Shown piece after piece: positions 10,076 to 21,027 of a DNA stretch of 64,000 nucleotides; position 1 is the first letter of the stretch; every line of letters starts with the position of its first letter. The translations under genes were made by a program, and so were the position numbers. This DNA is from Argyresthia goedartella (taxonomy: Eukaryota; Arthropoda; Insecta; Lepidoptera; Argyresthiidae). The notes under the pieces are model-generated. The model made no database searches, was not told the origin of the DNA, and saw nothing but the letters and a program-made list of their open reading frames with translations. Location: positions 1,391,501 to 1,455,500 of the forward strand of contig OX463809.1 of NCBI GenBank assembly GCA_949825045.1, read 5' to 3'.

Positions 10076-10990
10076 GGCACAGTTGCGGCTACATCATCAT
10101 CCGGTTATTATAAATAATGACCGGTTAATTTAAGTAATGACCGCCTGACTTCGTCAGAGCACAGATACTATAATAACTATAATACTATACAGTACAGATG
10201 GACAACGTAGAACAAAAAATGTCACCGACGTAAACAGAGATGCTACGGAAGCATCTTTAGTTCGAGGCCTATATCGCTAGGTGCAGCACCATCGCAATAT
10301 TGCAAATACCACGAGATGGCGCTAGGAACTTTAATTACCTACTGCGGATGCCACGAGATGGCGCTAGTGCAGCTGGTTCCTTTCCTGTCAAGTCAATGTC
10401 AATAGGTATTGCTCTGTAGGTATTGCTTATTAGATACTACCTACCTAAAATGTACCTACCTACTTGTACCTACATGATCAGTCAACTCTATTTTATGCAA
10501 ATGTAATTACTCCCAAACCAAAGACCAACTTACTCTAATATCAATATCTTTGATTTGAATTTATGTGCTCCTCGTTTACCTACCTACTAGTTTCCTTCAT
10601 CTTTTTCGACTTCTGCCTACGACCTGGACCCTTTGGAAAAGACGATGGCTTCCGAATACCGGACACCGAATTTCAGCATCTATTCGACTTGGAAGAGTTG
10701 AAATAGAACTTTGTTGTTTGTGCCGGTTTGTGTGCATATATAAAATACAAATGTAAGAATATTGCACAAAATAATGCTAACAGACAAATAAAAATGAAAA
10801 ATACATGCAAACAGGCATTTAATGGATGTTAATCCATTTTTTTTGTCTAGGACTTACGCAATAGTCGCCATTTTTAGCGATAAAGTCGCTAAATGGCGGC
10901 CCAATCAACGCGGCTACGTTGCCAGATTTCAGAAGGAGGCTGGGGCTTCGCAAATTCTCTTCTCTGATGCAGCAAGCTCACTACAACCTC
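10076..10990. other. Unassigned; short duplicated word
   Basis: The 16-mer CCACGAGATGGCGCTA occurs twice (about 10309 and 10351), 42 bp apart. The word GCACAGATACTATAA also occurs near 11406. A paired stretch at about 10870-10905 (GTCGCCATTTTTAGCG / CGCTAAATGGCGGC) can form a stem. No exon was recognised. Confidence 0.45.
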
Positions 10991-11290
10991 AGGGGTCATT
11001 CAAGTATTACGTAAGCACCAAGATGTGGTTGGGGGAGGATCATTACTTAGAATATTTTTAATGTAAGGGGGGCCGGGGGAGTCTGGATGGTGATTACGTC
11101 AGCAATATTTTACTTAATTTTGAATTGAATTAAAAAATATGAATAAAAATATCGTTTAAATGTTAATAATAAAAATATAAACAATACGAAGTTAATAATT
11201 TGTCTTTCGCAAATGATGTGTGTGGTATATATGAATAGAAGAAACAAAACTACTAAAATTATGCTTACGTAATACTTGAATGATCCCTCG
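10991..11290. mobile_element. MITE with GGGTCATTCAAGTATTACGT termini
   Basis: GGGTCATTCAAGTATTACGTAAGC (two blocks, from 10992) is repeated inverted at about 11263-11287. The interior of about 250 bp is AT-rich with a G-rich patch. Target duplication is not clear. Confidence 0.75.
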
Positions 11291-11870
11291 AAAGTTCGCC
11301 TCCTCATCGCCCGTACAAGCAGACTCTTGACCAGTTTTAACCCTTTTACCAAGCCATAAGGTGCCTTCGGACCCTGCAGATTCTACTTGCGTCAGCTTGC
11401 AGGCAGCACAGATACTATAACACTATACAGCAGCAACCTCTTCTGCCGTGTGCCGTGTGCCGTGTTCCGCGTGCCGTGTGGCAGACCATTCAAACCACGT
11501 AACTATATAGGTAGGTATAATATGAAAGAAAAATAAACAAAGTAGGTGGGTAGGTACTATTATATTACCACATATACTAATATTGTACTCATATTAAACT
11601 ATATGTCGCTGAGTATGAAAAACAAACACGTGTGTTTGTAAAAAGCTTTTATTTATATATTTACATAGGTATATAATTACTTAATTAATAGAACACAGAA
11701 GTATTAATACTAGTGGTTCTGTGAGCGCTATAGTCTAATAAAACGATCTAACATACTTAATGACGGAATCCAACAAAACACAAAAACTATGCCTGAATCT
11801 GCTGCTGCTATCTAAAAATGCATTCATCTGACGTCACGCGAACACTGAGGTAATTTAAACATTAAGGACC
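11291..11870. other. No recognised feature
   Basis: AT-rich sequence with a short GTGCCGTGTGCCGTGT-like imperfect repeat near 11442-11475. No gene was seen. Confidence 0.45.
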
Positions 11871-11937
11871 TTACCACAAAAAAATAAACAACTGTTCCAC
11901 ACTTGTTTAATAGTAGTTTATGTGACTGCTGCATAAT

Positions 11938-12025
11938 GGAGGGCATTAAAACTCGAGAGTGGGTTTATGAAACGAGCCGAAGGCGAGTTTAATAATAATA
12001 TCACTCGAGAGTTTTAATGCCTAAT
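11938..12025. repeat. Palindromic repeat with GAGCCGAAGGCGAG loop, second copy
   Basis: GGCATTAAAACTCGAGAGT on the left pairs with ACTCGAGAGTTTTAATGCC on the right. The centre carries AAAC-GAGCCGAAGGCGAG-TTT. The arms are unrelated to those of the 1.2-kb copy, while the 14-base core is identical. Confidence 0.7.
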
Positions 12026-12048
12026 TATGTACAGTTACATACACTAGT

Positions 12049-12420
12049 TTATCTACACACATATCATAAGCTCTCTTTGATGTGTTCAGGAACCGCATGT
12101 TTGACCGGCATTGTGGCTCTCCAATTGTTTAACTTGTTCTTTAGTACCAACTTCTCGAAGGCGGGCGTCGGCGTTCGAAATTTGAATGTCAAAACCAACT
12201 TCACAAACAAACTAGGGACGGCACGCGGGTGGGCGTCGGCGTTCGAAATTTGAATGTCATTATATGTAGAAAAACTACACATAATGACCATAATGTGTAG
12301 TTTTCCAGATTCGAAACGAGTTTTTACCAAGTAGTTTAACATAATGCTGATCCTAACGTGCGGTTTTTGAACGCAGTAAAGAGGGTTTATGATACGTGTG
12401 TAGATAAAAATAAAAACGTA
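12049..12420. mobile_element. MITE sharing a body with 49.6 kb
   Basis: TTTATCTACACACATATCAT (about 12050) is inverted at the right end (ATGATACGTGTGTAGATAAA, about 12392-12418). The interior has GTTCAGGAACCGCATGTT, a duplicated GGGCGTCGGCGTTCGAAATT segment and TAACGTGCGGTTTTTG. A sister copy lies at 49575-49900 and a reverse fragment at 56455-56590. Outside it, CCACAAAAAA (11876) and TTTTTTGTGG (to about 12473), each bordered by TA, may mark a larger enclosing element. Confidence 0.65.
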
Positions 12421-12522
12421 TGGGATTCTACGTTTGTTTTGAGATTAAACGCTGTTTAATATTTTTTGTGGTAACACGGTAAAAGTCGAGCGCGATGTTT
12501 TGTGTCCGTGATCCTAGCCAGA

Positions 12523-12692
12523 ATTAATACTAATATCACTATCTGCATCATCATCATCATGATCATCGCTGACATGAATTATTAAAGAGTCTGAGACTGT
12601 GTCAATCAAATCATCAAGATTGCACATCTTATCTCCATCTTTGATTGCATGGCTGATACCTTCTTGCCATTTATCAGGAGTAGAGATGTAAG
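12523..12692 (-). pseudogene. Transposase C-terminal fragment
   Basis: A short minus-strand frame ending at TAG near 12523 reads PDKWQEGISHAIKDGDKMC followed by LDDLIDTVSDSLIIHVSDD and an Asp/Ser-rich end. This W...H.I...E/D...D layout with an acidic tail resembles the C-termini of insect DDE_3-type Tc1/mariner-related transposases. Only the tail is present; the catalytic core is not seen. The TA-bordered short termini just downstream fit the same superfamily. The assignment is from recall of the family, not a search. Confidence 0.4.
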
Positions 12693-13349
12693 GTCGTTAT
12701 TAAACCGATTGTTTAAATACCAACTATGCACATTTAACCGCACATGTGCGGGTAACCCGTTTTGATCGAGGGTTTGGGTTTAATGCATATTTTATCGCAA
12801 CTACTTGAGTTAAATTTTTATTTGCATTGTTAGTTCCTCGTGGATTGCTAAAGAGTTCTATAGACGGATTTCCCGATGATAGTTATACAGGAATAAAAAA
12901 TATCGATTTAAATAATCATAAGGGTTCTGAGACCTAAATTCCGTTCCGCGGTTTGGAAATCATTTCTAAGTATATACATATATAAATAATTAACCAATTT
13001 CACTGCACAAAAGGCACAGTAACGAGCATTTAATCGTGCACTTTTGGGTTTAACGATTAATTTATAACTCTAATCAGGAGTAACATTACTTATACATCTA
13101 AACGTGATCTTAGCCAGAAAGTGTGAAATCGAAATATTTAGAGTGTCATAAGTGGTAAATGTGACCAAAAAGCCAGATTTGTGTCACATTTATATGAAGG
13201 CTTGTGTTTAAAGGACCTATTTTACTACCAATAAATTCGAAATGACCGCCAGAATGGATAAATGATCACCAAATTGTGTTTCGTGAAATACTGTAGAAAT
13301 TAAGCTATTTTTCTTTTATGTATTGTGTGCTTAAGTTTATGTTTTAAGT
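12693..13349. other. Unassigned AT-rich sequence with short stems
   Basis: It contains the hairpin ACCCGCACATGTGCGGT-like stem at about 12738-12758. ATGATCACCAAA at about 13262 recurs inverted (TTTGGTGATCAT) at about 13469, bracketing hairpin module copy 2. Confidence 0.45.
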
Positions 13350-13462
13350 ATTTTTTCTTGTTCTTATATGTTTAACCTAACACGAAGGACAAATGGGGCT
13401 TCGCTTCGCTCACCCCCTTTACCCTTCATCTAAGCTACCGCAGTATTTTTCCCTAATATTTG
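13350..13462 (+). repeat. Hairpin module copy 2
   Basis: It contains CCTAACACGAAG, the stem start GAAGGACAAATGGGG, the loop CTTCGCTTCGCTC and the right word CTAAGCTACCGCAGTA. Short inverted flanks ATGATCACCAAA / TTTGGTGATCAT enclose it. Confidence 0.75.
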
Positions 13463-13617
13463 TTGCAACTTTTGGTGATCATTTTGGTGCGAAAAAATCA
13501 TTTTGGTTTCAAATTGTAGCCATTTATATCTAACAACACACAAAACATGTGCATAATCGGAAGTTATCAGAATCTGTATCTATATAAATATGTACATGCA
13601 ACAATAGGTACCTACAT

Positions 13618-14645
13618 TTGCATGAGGCAACAATAGGTACCTACATATATGAAAATGACATTAAGAATAATTTAACACATATAATTGAATGGCTAACAAA
13701 AAACAATCTTTTAATTAATCTGGGAAAAACTAAACTAATGAAATATAGGCTAGGGCACGGACAGCAATACGCATTGAATATTAAATACTTGAATGAGCAA
13801 ATTGAATGTACAGAGACAACAAAATTCTTAGGTCTCCATATTGATTCCAACATGTCGTGGAAGACACACATCGAACACTTGCAAAAGAAGCTAAATCAAT
13901 ATGCGTATGCGTTACACATGCTTACAAAAATTGTGAACACTGATGCTGTACTTGTCTCGCATCATGGTTTTGTAGAGTCTTCCGTGCGCTACGGTATAAT
14001 CTTCTGGGGAAATGCGACGGGTAGAGAGACTATTTTTAAAGCGCAGAAGAAATGTTTGAGGGCTATGTGCAAGCTGGTCCAAACTGACAGTTGTAAACCC
14101 TACTTCAAGAGTCTCAACATTCTTACGATGCCGTCTATTTACATATACGAAACCTTGGTTTTTGTCAAAAGTAATATGCATCTTTTTCAAAATGTCAAAA
14201 GCAGGCGTCACCATATGATGCTCAAAATGGAGTGCCACAAGTCAGCCTATTTTAATAAAAGTATATTTGTCATGGCTATTAGAATATATAACAAACTCCC
14301 ACAGTCTGTCAAAGAAATACAAAATATACATACATTTAAAAAGAAAATAAAGGGTCTTCTAACAAACAAGGTTTATTACAGTGTCGATGAATACCTCAGT
14401 GATGTTTTATAAAGATGGCGACAATGTATTATTTGCCAGATGCCTAATATAGTCATATATGTAGGTAATTAGTAATTCTACGCTAATTTTTATTGTTTAT
14501 AATGTAATTAATACTTATAATGTAAATAATATTCATATGCCCTCCCATGGCAGAGCATAGAGACCCATCACTCAATGTCATTGATTAGATCTACATATTA
14601 CCTATGTTCCTGAATAAATGATTCTTTATCTTTATCTTTATCTTT
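13618..14645 (+). mobile_element. 5'-truncated Jockey-like LINE
   Basis: The 264-residue open frame (13618-14412) starts within the RT thumb: IIEWLTKNNLLINLGKTKLM, TKFLGLHIDSNMSWKTHI, then SSVRYGIIFWGNA and the family-typical end VYYSVDEYLSDVL. The catalytic palm and endonuclease are absent. The 3' UTR runs to a (TCTTTA)n-type tail ending about 14645. The frame is still open, so truncation probably happened at insertion, as is usual for LINEs. It is close in sequence to the LINE at 23.6-25.3 kb on the other strand. Confidence 0.85.
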
Positions 14646-14984
14646 GCTATTATATAAAAAGTACAAAACTATTTACTTTTTACGTTTTAAATTGAATGTC
14701 TTGGTCTTTCAGAAATAAGTACCTATATTTATAAGTATTTGTCTCAAAAATAAATGCACCTTCTACCAAGGAAACAAATAATGTCAGCTTAGCTGTTTCT
14801 TGAAACTGAAGCTTTCAGTTTCAATGAACAGCGCATTACATTTCCTGTTCGCGCTAGTAGATCACGTGGTATTCATTTTGAGATAAAAGCTTTGGGGAGT
14901 GGAATCCCTAACAGAAAAACGTGCAACGAAATAGAGACGGGAGTTTTATTGGACCATATACATAAGCTATAACTATACCTTTAT
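14646..14984. other. No recognised feature
   Basis: AT-rich sequence. A short GAAACTGAAGCTTTCAGTTTC stem lies at about 14803-14823. No gene was seen. Confidence 0.45.
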
Positions 14985-15163
14985 TTGAACTCTTTAGCTT
15001 CGGCGATGGGCAAGCCCCCTAGGGTAATGCAAAATGAAGTATTGACTATTGCACTGGCTAAACGTAGATGTACAACTGTTCCTCTGTATTGCCTCTGATT
15101 TTGGAAAAGGCCCACAAAATTTATATATATGTATATGTTACGTATGTATGTATGTATGTATAT
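14985..15163 (+). mobile_element. SINE 3' fragment with (ATGT)n tail
   Basis: It has the GGCGATGGGCAAGCCCCCTA and TTGCCTCTGATTTTGG words of the SINE family, followed by a GTATGTATGTATGTATGTAT tail. Confidence 0.65.
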
Positions 15164-15542
15164 GTTACGGCTAAAGCTAGGTGTGAAACTAAACTTAAGT
15201 TTAGCCGGCTAATCTTAAGATTAATTTCGAGCCTCGGCTAATGTCCGAAGTCATGCTCGTTTGTGATAACGGATGTCATCTTTAATCGGCTAGACTGCAC
15301 ATTAGCCGATGCGTTTCGGTTAATGTTGGACATTAGTTAGCTAATGTTGAAAACGAACGACTACGGGGAGCGGGGCGGGGTAATTTTATTCAGATGAGAA
15401 AGCTATTTCTAATATCAGGACAAAACACTGCGGTAGCTTAGGTGAAGGGTAAAGGGGGTGAGAGAAGCGAAGCCCCCTTTACCTTCGTGTTAGGTTGAAC
15501 ATGTAAGAACAACAAAAACTATAATAAGACGAGTATAAGTAT
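15164..15542. mobile_element. Half of a GCTAAAGCTAGG foldback element with hairpin module copy 3
   Basis: It begins TTACGGCTAAAGCTAGGTGT, runs through TTAAGTTTAGCCGGCTAATC and TCGGCTAATGTCCGAAGTCA, and ends after the minus-oriented hairpin module (about 15410-15510) at GACGAGTATAAGTAT. It is collinear with the left half of the element at 34318-35063 and stops at that element's centre, so the right half is missing. Confidence 0.75.
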
Positions 15543-15769
15543 GTTGCTTGAGGTCAGGGTTGAGGACGGATATACTGCATTGTTGTAGAGGCTGGGAAGT
15601 GAGCAATAGATGCACTAATGAGTCGACTCCATCGAATGCACTTTTGGCCGAGAAAACTGAACTCAAAAAACTTACCTGACATCTGTAAATGTATTTTTTT
15701 TTTACTTTAAAATAATTATTTCAGACAACTTAGAAATAAACACAAAATAACCTAACTTACGTAAAAATA

Positions 15770-16639
15770 TTAAATTAAATAAAAAATATCGCTCAAATCG
15801 CCGCCGTCGAGAGGCAGAGTGCCCAACATGCTGGCACCATTGCCTCGCGGTATGGCCAGGCTTATGCGCTGGGCGAGGAAGGTGCCAGCTCTTGGATCAC
15901 CCGACGCTTCAACGAGTCTTTTCGCAATCTCTTTAAAGATTCGCCGTGCGTCAGGTCCCCACGGCCCGAGGGTCTCCACGCCAAACGGCACAGATATGAA
16001 GTCCTCCCCGAGGGCGGCATATTTGCGCCGCTTGAAACCCTCCGCAGAGACTGCAGCTGCGCCGGCCCTTGAAGAAGTCGCTGGTAAATGGGATGGCACT
16101 AGTGTGTCAACACATGTCGCATCCCACACCAGCGACCTCCCATGCTGCCATGGAATGAGCGTCATTCCGTCGGGCCTCTTACCGTCGTCGCGGGCTATGC
16201 CTGGGGGTTCGAGAACAGATGGCAAGCCCGCGCTGGAAAGGGCCCGACGGATGACGTCATTCAGAGCAGCATGTCTAGAGAAACGGCCAGCACTGTAGTT
16301 GCAGGACAGGTCGTGGTGTCCACGTTGGCACACCCTGGCACCGTAGCGGCAACGATGTATCTCGTTAGTTTTTACCCCCAGTCGTAGACAGACGGCCAGC
16401 GACAGGGTGGTCCTTTCCAGCAACGTGCCGAGCTGTCTGGAGGGGATCACATGTAGCCAGTGCCCTGACTCTCGCTCCCTGGTTGCGAGCAGACGAGCAC
16501 GCTCTGCAGGGTTAGTTGCGGCATTAAGGAGGCTCTCACGCTTTTGGAGGCAGAGCGGCTCATCCCACAACCTTTGGGATTTTGGGTTCAATGGGGAATT
16601 TTGACCCGGACAGGTTTGCGTCCAACATCGGCTAGGCAC
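15770..16639 (-). pseudogene. C-terminal domain of LINE polyprotein (289 aa)
   Basis: The open frame covers the post-RT region. A Cys-rich stretch (CQRGHHDLSC) precedes [21 protein letters not shown], the Asp of VWDATCVD and downstream AEGFKRRKY give a PD...D...E-x-x-K spacing compatible with a restriction-like (PD-(D/E)XK) nuclease. This reading is inference; the order Cys/His finger then nuclease is known from R2-type LINEs. There is no start codon context of its own, because it is the tail of a longer polyprotein. Confidence 0.6.
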
Positions 16640-17460
16640 GTAACCTCAACATCACCAAGTGATGGGTTAATTATTTTACCGAAGAGGAGTTTAATTATTT
16701 TACCGCTGGAAGCGCGACGTCTGATATATTTCGGATCCCCAGGTCACCGTGTCTTATAGGATGTCTGTTAGGGTTTTTTGTATGAGATGATCTAGAAATA
16801 AAAGGGAAGAAGGGTATTTCCATAGTGGGGCGCAGCGGAGGAAATACGTCAATTTAGGCACAGAGAGGCAGAAGCGGATGATTGTAAGGGCGATGTGGGG
16901 ATTAAGATGTATCAGTCTGTCAAAAGTCTCCTCGAATTTGGAAATTTGCTCAGTTATATAGCTGGGGATCTCATCCTCTAGGACTGGAGATCCCAGGAGG
17001 CGAAGTGATTGTTCGCTAAGAATTTTGATGCCAGGTGCTAAATTGTTAAATTCTTGTTCAATAATTATTTTTTGAGATGATTGTAGGTTTTCTGGTCAAT
17101 AAAGCTCGCACTTGGAATAATTTAGGTCTAAATTATAGTCAATTATTTCATGAAATGATCAGAAGGGGTTGAATTTCACAAAAACAAGTCTTTAAAAGCA
17201 TTCGTATTACAGACCTATCTTGTCAAATTCAGTTTTCAATGTTTTTAAATCTTCAAGTACAGTTTTTGCGTCGCCTCCCAGGGTACCGTCGTCGAGGTAC
17301 CATACGTTGAATTTTGAATGTAGGCTTGTTATGGCCGGATGGATTGCCAAACTGAAGATGGCCGGTCCGAGTGGGTCACCCTGCTGGCAGCCAACTGCTG
17401 GGTGTAAGAGATGATTATTGAACAATAATTTTGAATTTTTCTGTAGCATTGCCAAAGGTA
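15770..17460 (-). mobile_element. Decayed LINE with endonuclease-like domain, copy 2
   Basis: Same family as 5845-8215 and also 5'-truncated, starting within the RT palm. At 17455-17207 it reads VGCQQGDPLGPAIFSLAIHP and FNVWYLDDGTLGGDAKTVL. A fragment of the ATGAAAT repeat (about 17140-17205) interrupts it. The thumb follows (17100-16740, with FCLSVPKLTYFLRCAPLWK). A 289-residue frame (16639-15770) then carries a Cys/His segment, [56 protein letters not shown] and RISLAIPRGNGASMLGTLP. The last frame is uninterrupted, so this copy is the better guide to the C-terminal domain. Confidence 0.82.
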
Positions 17461-17469
17461 TTTGTATAT

Positions 17470-17555
17470 GGACGGGGTGTGTATTTTATTTTAACTTGTG
17501 TGTTTAATGTATTATTACCTGTGTTCACAAATAAATTATCTTTATCTTATAACAA
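17470..17555 (+). mobile_element. LINE 3' tail fragment
   Basis: ATTACCTGTGTTCACAAATA and AAATTATCTTTATCTTAT match the closing segment of the LINE ending at 14645. Only the 3' UTR end is present. Confidence 0.5.
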
Positions 17556-18166
17556 GAGTCATCATCGATTCATAATTTACGGAAAAAATTAAAACGGATT
17601 GAGAACCTCCTCTTTTTTTAAGTCGATTGAAAAATAACTATCATGATACAATTGTCATACTTTGAACACAACAGTGCATCTCCAGTGGATCATCTACCAG
17701 CTATCATGGACATTGCTGGGCTCTCTGTCACGCAAAACAGAGTCTTGAGTTAAATGTGGGTGGCAATCTTTGCATTTATCACACCTTAAGAAATAAGCGT
17801 GACAATAGTAACAAATATTCAATGATCTTCCAACAAAACCCTTAATACTTCTCCGTTTTGCAAAAATTGAATAGGAAATAGGCTAAATTCATAGTTTGGC
17901 TACTGCTCTTTGGAGTTTTGGATAGACTTCTACAGGTTGTAATTATTTAACAAAGCCTAGTTTTGTTGCTTTTATTGATCTACTACACAACAGTATCTGG
18001 AATTATTTATTCTTCGACATAATTTAAAGAAACAGGATAATTCTAGACTAGACCCCTGCTCATAATTTAAAGTTTTAATTAAAGATATCGGATATAAAAT
18101 TCTGAAGACGAAGTTACTCGAATAAGGACACGAATTCAATAGAGGGCGCGCTTCATCTGAGTTATA
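17556..18166. other. No recognised feature
   Basis: AT-rich sequence without recognised exons or repeats. Confidence 0.45.
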
Positions 18167-18167
18167 A

Positions 18168-18440
18168 TGAAACCGGTCAAATGCGAATCGTGCTCGCACA
18201 CGAAGGGTTCCGTACCAACGTACAAGGAAAATCGTTCATTATATGTGGGGTTCATTACGTGTTGTTACAGCGGCCCCATAAATACACCTCTTTTTTATTT
18301 TTTTTCTCTACATATTGCGGCTCAACAGACAGATAGACAGACGGACAGACAGAGACAGATGGACGGACGGACTGTGGAGCGTTATCAAGCGTCGTCAATT
18401 TGGAGCAGTCGTCGGTGACCTATCGGGCACGGAACTCTTA
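18168..18440 (-). repeat. GGGTTCCGTACC-type element, reverse orientation
   Basis: It starts AACCGGTCAAATGCGAATCG and CGAAGGGTTCCGTACC, and ends in the complementary ACAGACAGATAGACAGACGG run and GGGCACGGAACTC. This is the reverse of the element at 490-915. It is diverged in the middle. Confidence 0.7.
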
Positions 18441-18639
18441 TAAAAGCAACTTTCAAATCTTTGAATTCATTGGTGTTCTTTTCTTCGCGAACGGCGCAGT
18501 TGGGAAATTCAGGAAAACAAATTGTCTTCGTAACTTTTAGAAAATACACTTGAATGGACTCCACAAGTAGGCGACTTATTAAAACTTTCGATGGGATAAA
18601 AAATGGCGGCAGTCGGTGCAATTCTCAAGGCGTCAAATG

Positions 18640-18985
18640 AACTACAACTAACGAACTTAACACTCGGAGTATCTACTCCGATGGTGGAGAATGAGAGACC
18701 TATACCCAGAAGTGGGTCAATGTGGGCTAATTGATTGATTGTTTGATTGAACGACCTTATCGGACTTGCTTGACAGCTCTTCTTAACGCGGTCTATTCTT
18801 TTGACACCTAAAATACTGCGCTCCATCGCTCGCTGACAAACCTTGAGTTTGGACTTCAGTTGCTCGGTCAACGACCAAGTTTGTGCGCCGTAGGTCAGGA
18901 TGTGCAGGATGCACATGTCGACGAGTTTGCGCTTCAGGGACAGAGGAAGGCTGCCCTTCATTAGCTCTTTCATGGACCAGAAGCT
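18640..18985 (-). mobile_element. RTE-type LINE fragments
   Basis: The minus strand at 18973-18775 reads MKELMKGSLPLSLKRKLVDM, LTYGAQTWSLTEQLKSKLKV and QRAMERSILGVKR, a well-known segment after the RT core of RTE-like LINEs in Lepidoptera. Next to it, in plus orientation (about 18690-18755), is an RTE-like 3' end (GAGACCTATACCCAGAAGTG then a GATTGATTG tail). Two fragments are therefore joined in opposite orientation. Confidence 0.75.
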
Positions 18986-18989
18986 CTTC

Positions 18990-21027
18990 CAGGAACTTAT
19001 AGATACGATGTTATAATATTGTCATTGGATTAGATTATTTTTATATTGTACATTGTGGCATAAAAAATTACGAAAATTGAAATAAATACATCTCCATAGA
19101 GTTTCTTGGTGCTATCTTCTCTGACGTATTTCCGAAGCACTGGTAGAGTTATTGGAGGGAAAGGGAAATTGAACGGGAAATTTCCTTTTTCAATCTCAAA
19201 CAATTAGTTTAGTTGATCATATTTGATTTGTTTTTTATTATTCTCCATATATAAGTGTTGACTTGTAAAAGTGCATTAACTTTGCCTACTTACATTAAAT
19301 TCTTTGAGTTTGTATTTGCTCCTGTCCGGTTACCAAAAGTTCTATTAACTCAATTTCGCTTTATTCATTATTTCAATTAGTTTAGCTGTGATGCTTTCAG
19401 AGCTCGTCTTACTGTCTTGTGTATTGTATGTATTGTCTGCGCGGTGCCTTTCCCCTCTTTTTACAAGAACGATAAAGAAAACAAATAAATTATTTACTTA
19501 CATCGTTTATTTCGAATTCAGTTAACGTGAAATTGACTATTGTTAAGAAAACTAATGCGAATAAGTAGTAAAATAGAATCTTCCAAGCATGTTACAAAAT
19601 CGCCAACGTTGATATGTATATTTTTTATAATAATTATATAGATTGATTGCCTCTGATTTATAATAATATTGGCACTATTTTGATGAAATCACCATCATCA
19701 TTGCAAATACAACGCTTATAAATCTTTGATTGAAAAAATAAGAATGATTATCAAAAAAGTGCTTGGCTAAATGTTACAAAAATATATTTTAAAATACCAA
19801 TGACAAGCATTAGATGGTTTCTACATATACTTATAACATCACAGGACAAACATGTTAATAACAATTCCAAATTACAAGCAATTATCTAGTTGACGGCTCC
19901 TCAAGGAAGCGAACTTACACAAAAATCAGTCAAAAGCGTAAAAAGGGCCGCGGATCTTCATTGCGTTCGCAAGAACATTACATACATTATTATTAGCCAT
20001 TCTATCCACCGGTTACACTGGGGATCGGGAGTTATAGTCACAACAGAGGATCGATCATCCGACTGCGTTTCATCATCATATCAATCAGTTTCCGTATGTC
20101 CAACGTCCATCCAAGTATTAATGGACTTTTAATTAGTAGTCGGATATGAGTGACGCTTGTGAGAGTGGGTGCATTCGAAATTCGGTCGCGTACTCGCGCC
20201 ATCATAGACGAGGAGCAAATATTGTGATTATTATAGGTCCTAGTTACAACAATTTATAAATAACTGCAAGGTTCAACAGAAATTATGCACGATAATACCG
20301 TTTAATACCGAATTTCTGGAGAAAGGTGTTCAAATTCAGAAGTAGTCTTACTATCGCATGAATATGTAACGTGATGCTAATTAATATTCCACCGAACCTT
20401 CCACTTAAAGCTATAACAACCACTTTCAAACAACTCACTAGGTGTCCGTGTGTATAAGACAAGAACAACTCGTGCCAATTTACTAGTAGGTAATAGAAAA
20501 TTTTCAAGACTTCTCTAAGAACTCCCACGACTTACTATAATGTTGCAACAAACATTGTAAGCAATTAACCAACTCAATTCTGATGCTCACATTTGTAAAT
20601 AAAATCTACTAACCTAGTTATACCTAAAACGTACTTAGTACGCCGAGAAATCACAATCACAAGATCAAATATCAAGAATTTAAGTATGCCTCAATATCGC
20701 AAGTCTGTTACTAAACACTAATTTAAAAGATATATTTAAAAGTTTAATCTTTCACATCCCTAACTAATTTAAATTAGTCTAGGTTGATATCTTACGTAAG
20801 TACAATACAATTTAAGTTAGACTTTGATCAAAATATAAGTGATCTCTCGATGGAATTCCATCAAGATATAATCGCTTATAGATAATCTCCCGGCTAATAT
20901 TTACAAGCACATTTATAGCACATCGATCGTCTACATAGTGGAGTTCCGAAATGATTTCAGAGATCAGGAACAAAACGCGAATCATTCGGTTCAAGGAACT
21001 ACTTAGACGTAAGAGGGTAGCGTGTAT
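18990..21027. other. Unassigned; includes the 3' flank of the coiled-coil gene
   Basis: AT-rich sequence. The part immediately below 21028 should hold the 3' UTR of the minus-strand gene, but I could not fix a poly(A) site by eye. No other exon was recognised. Confidence 0.45.
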
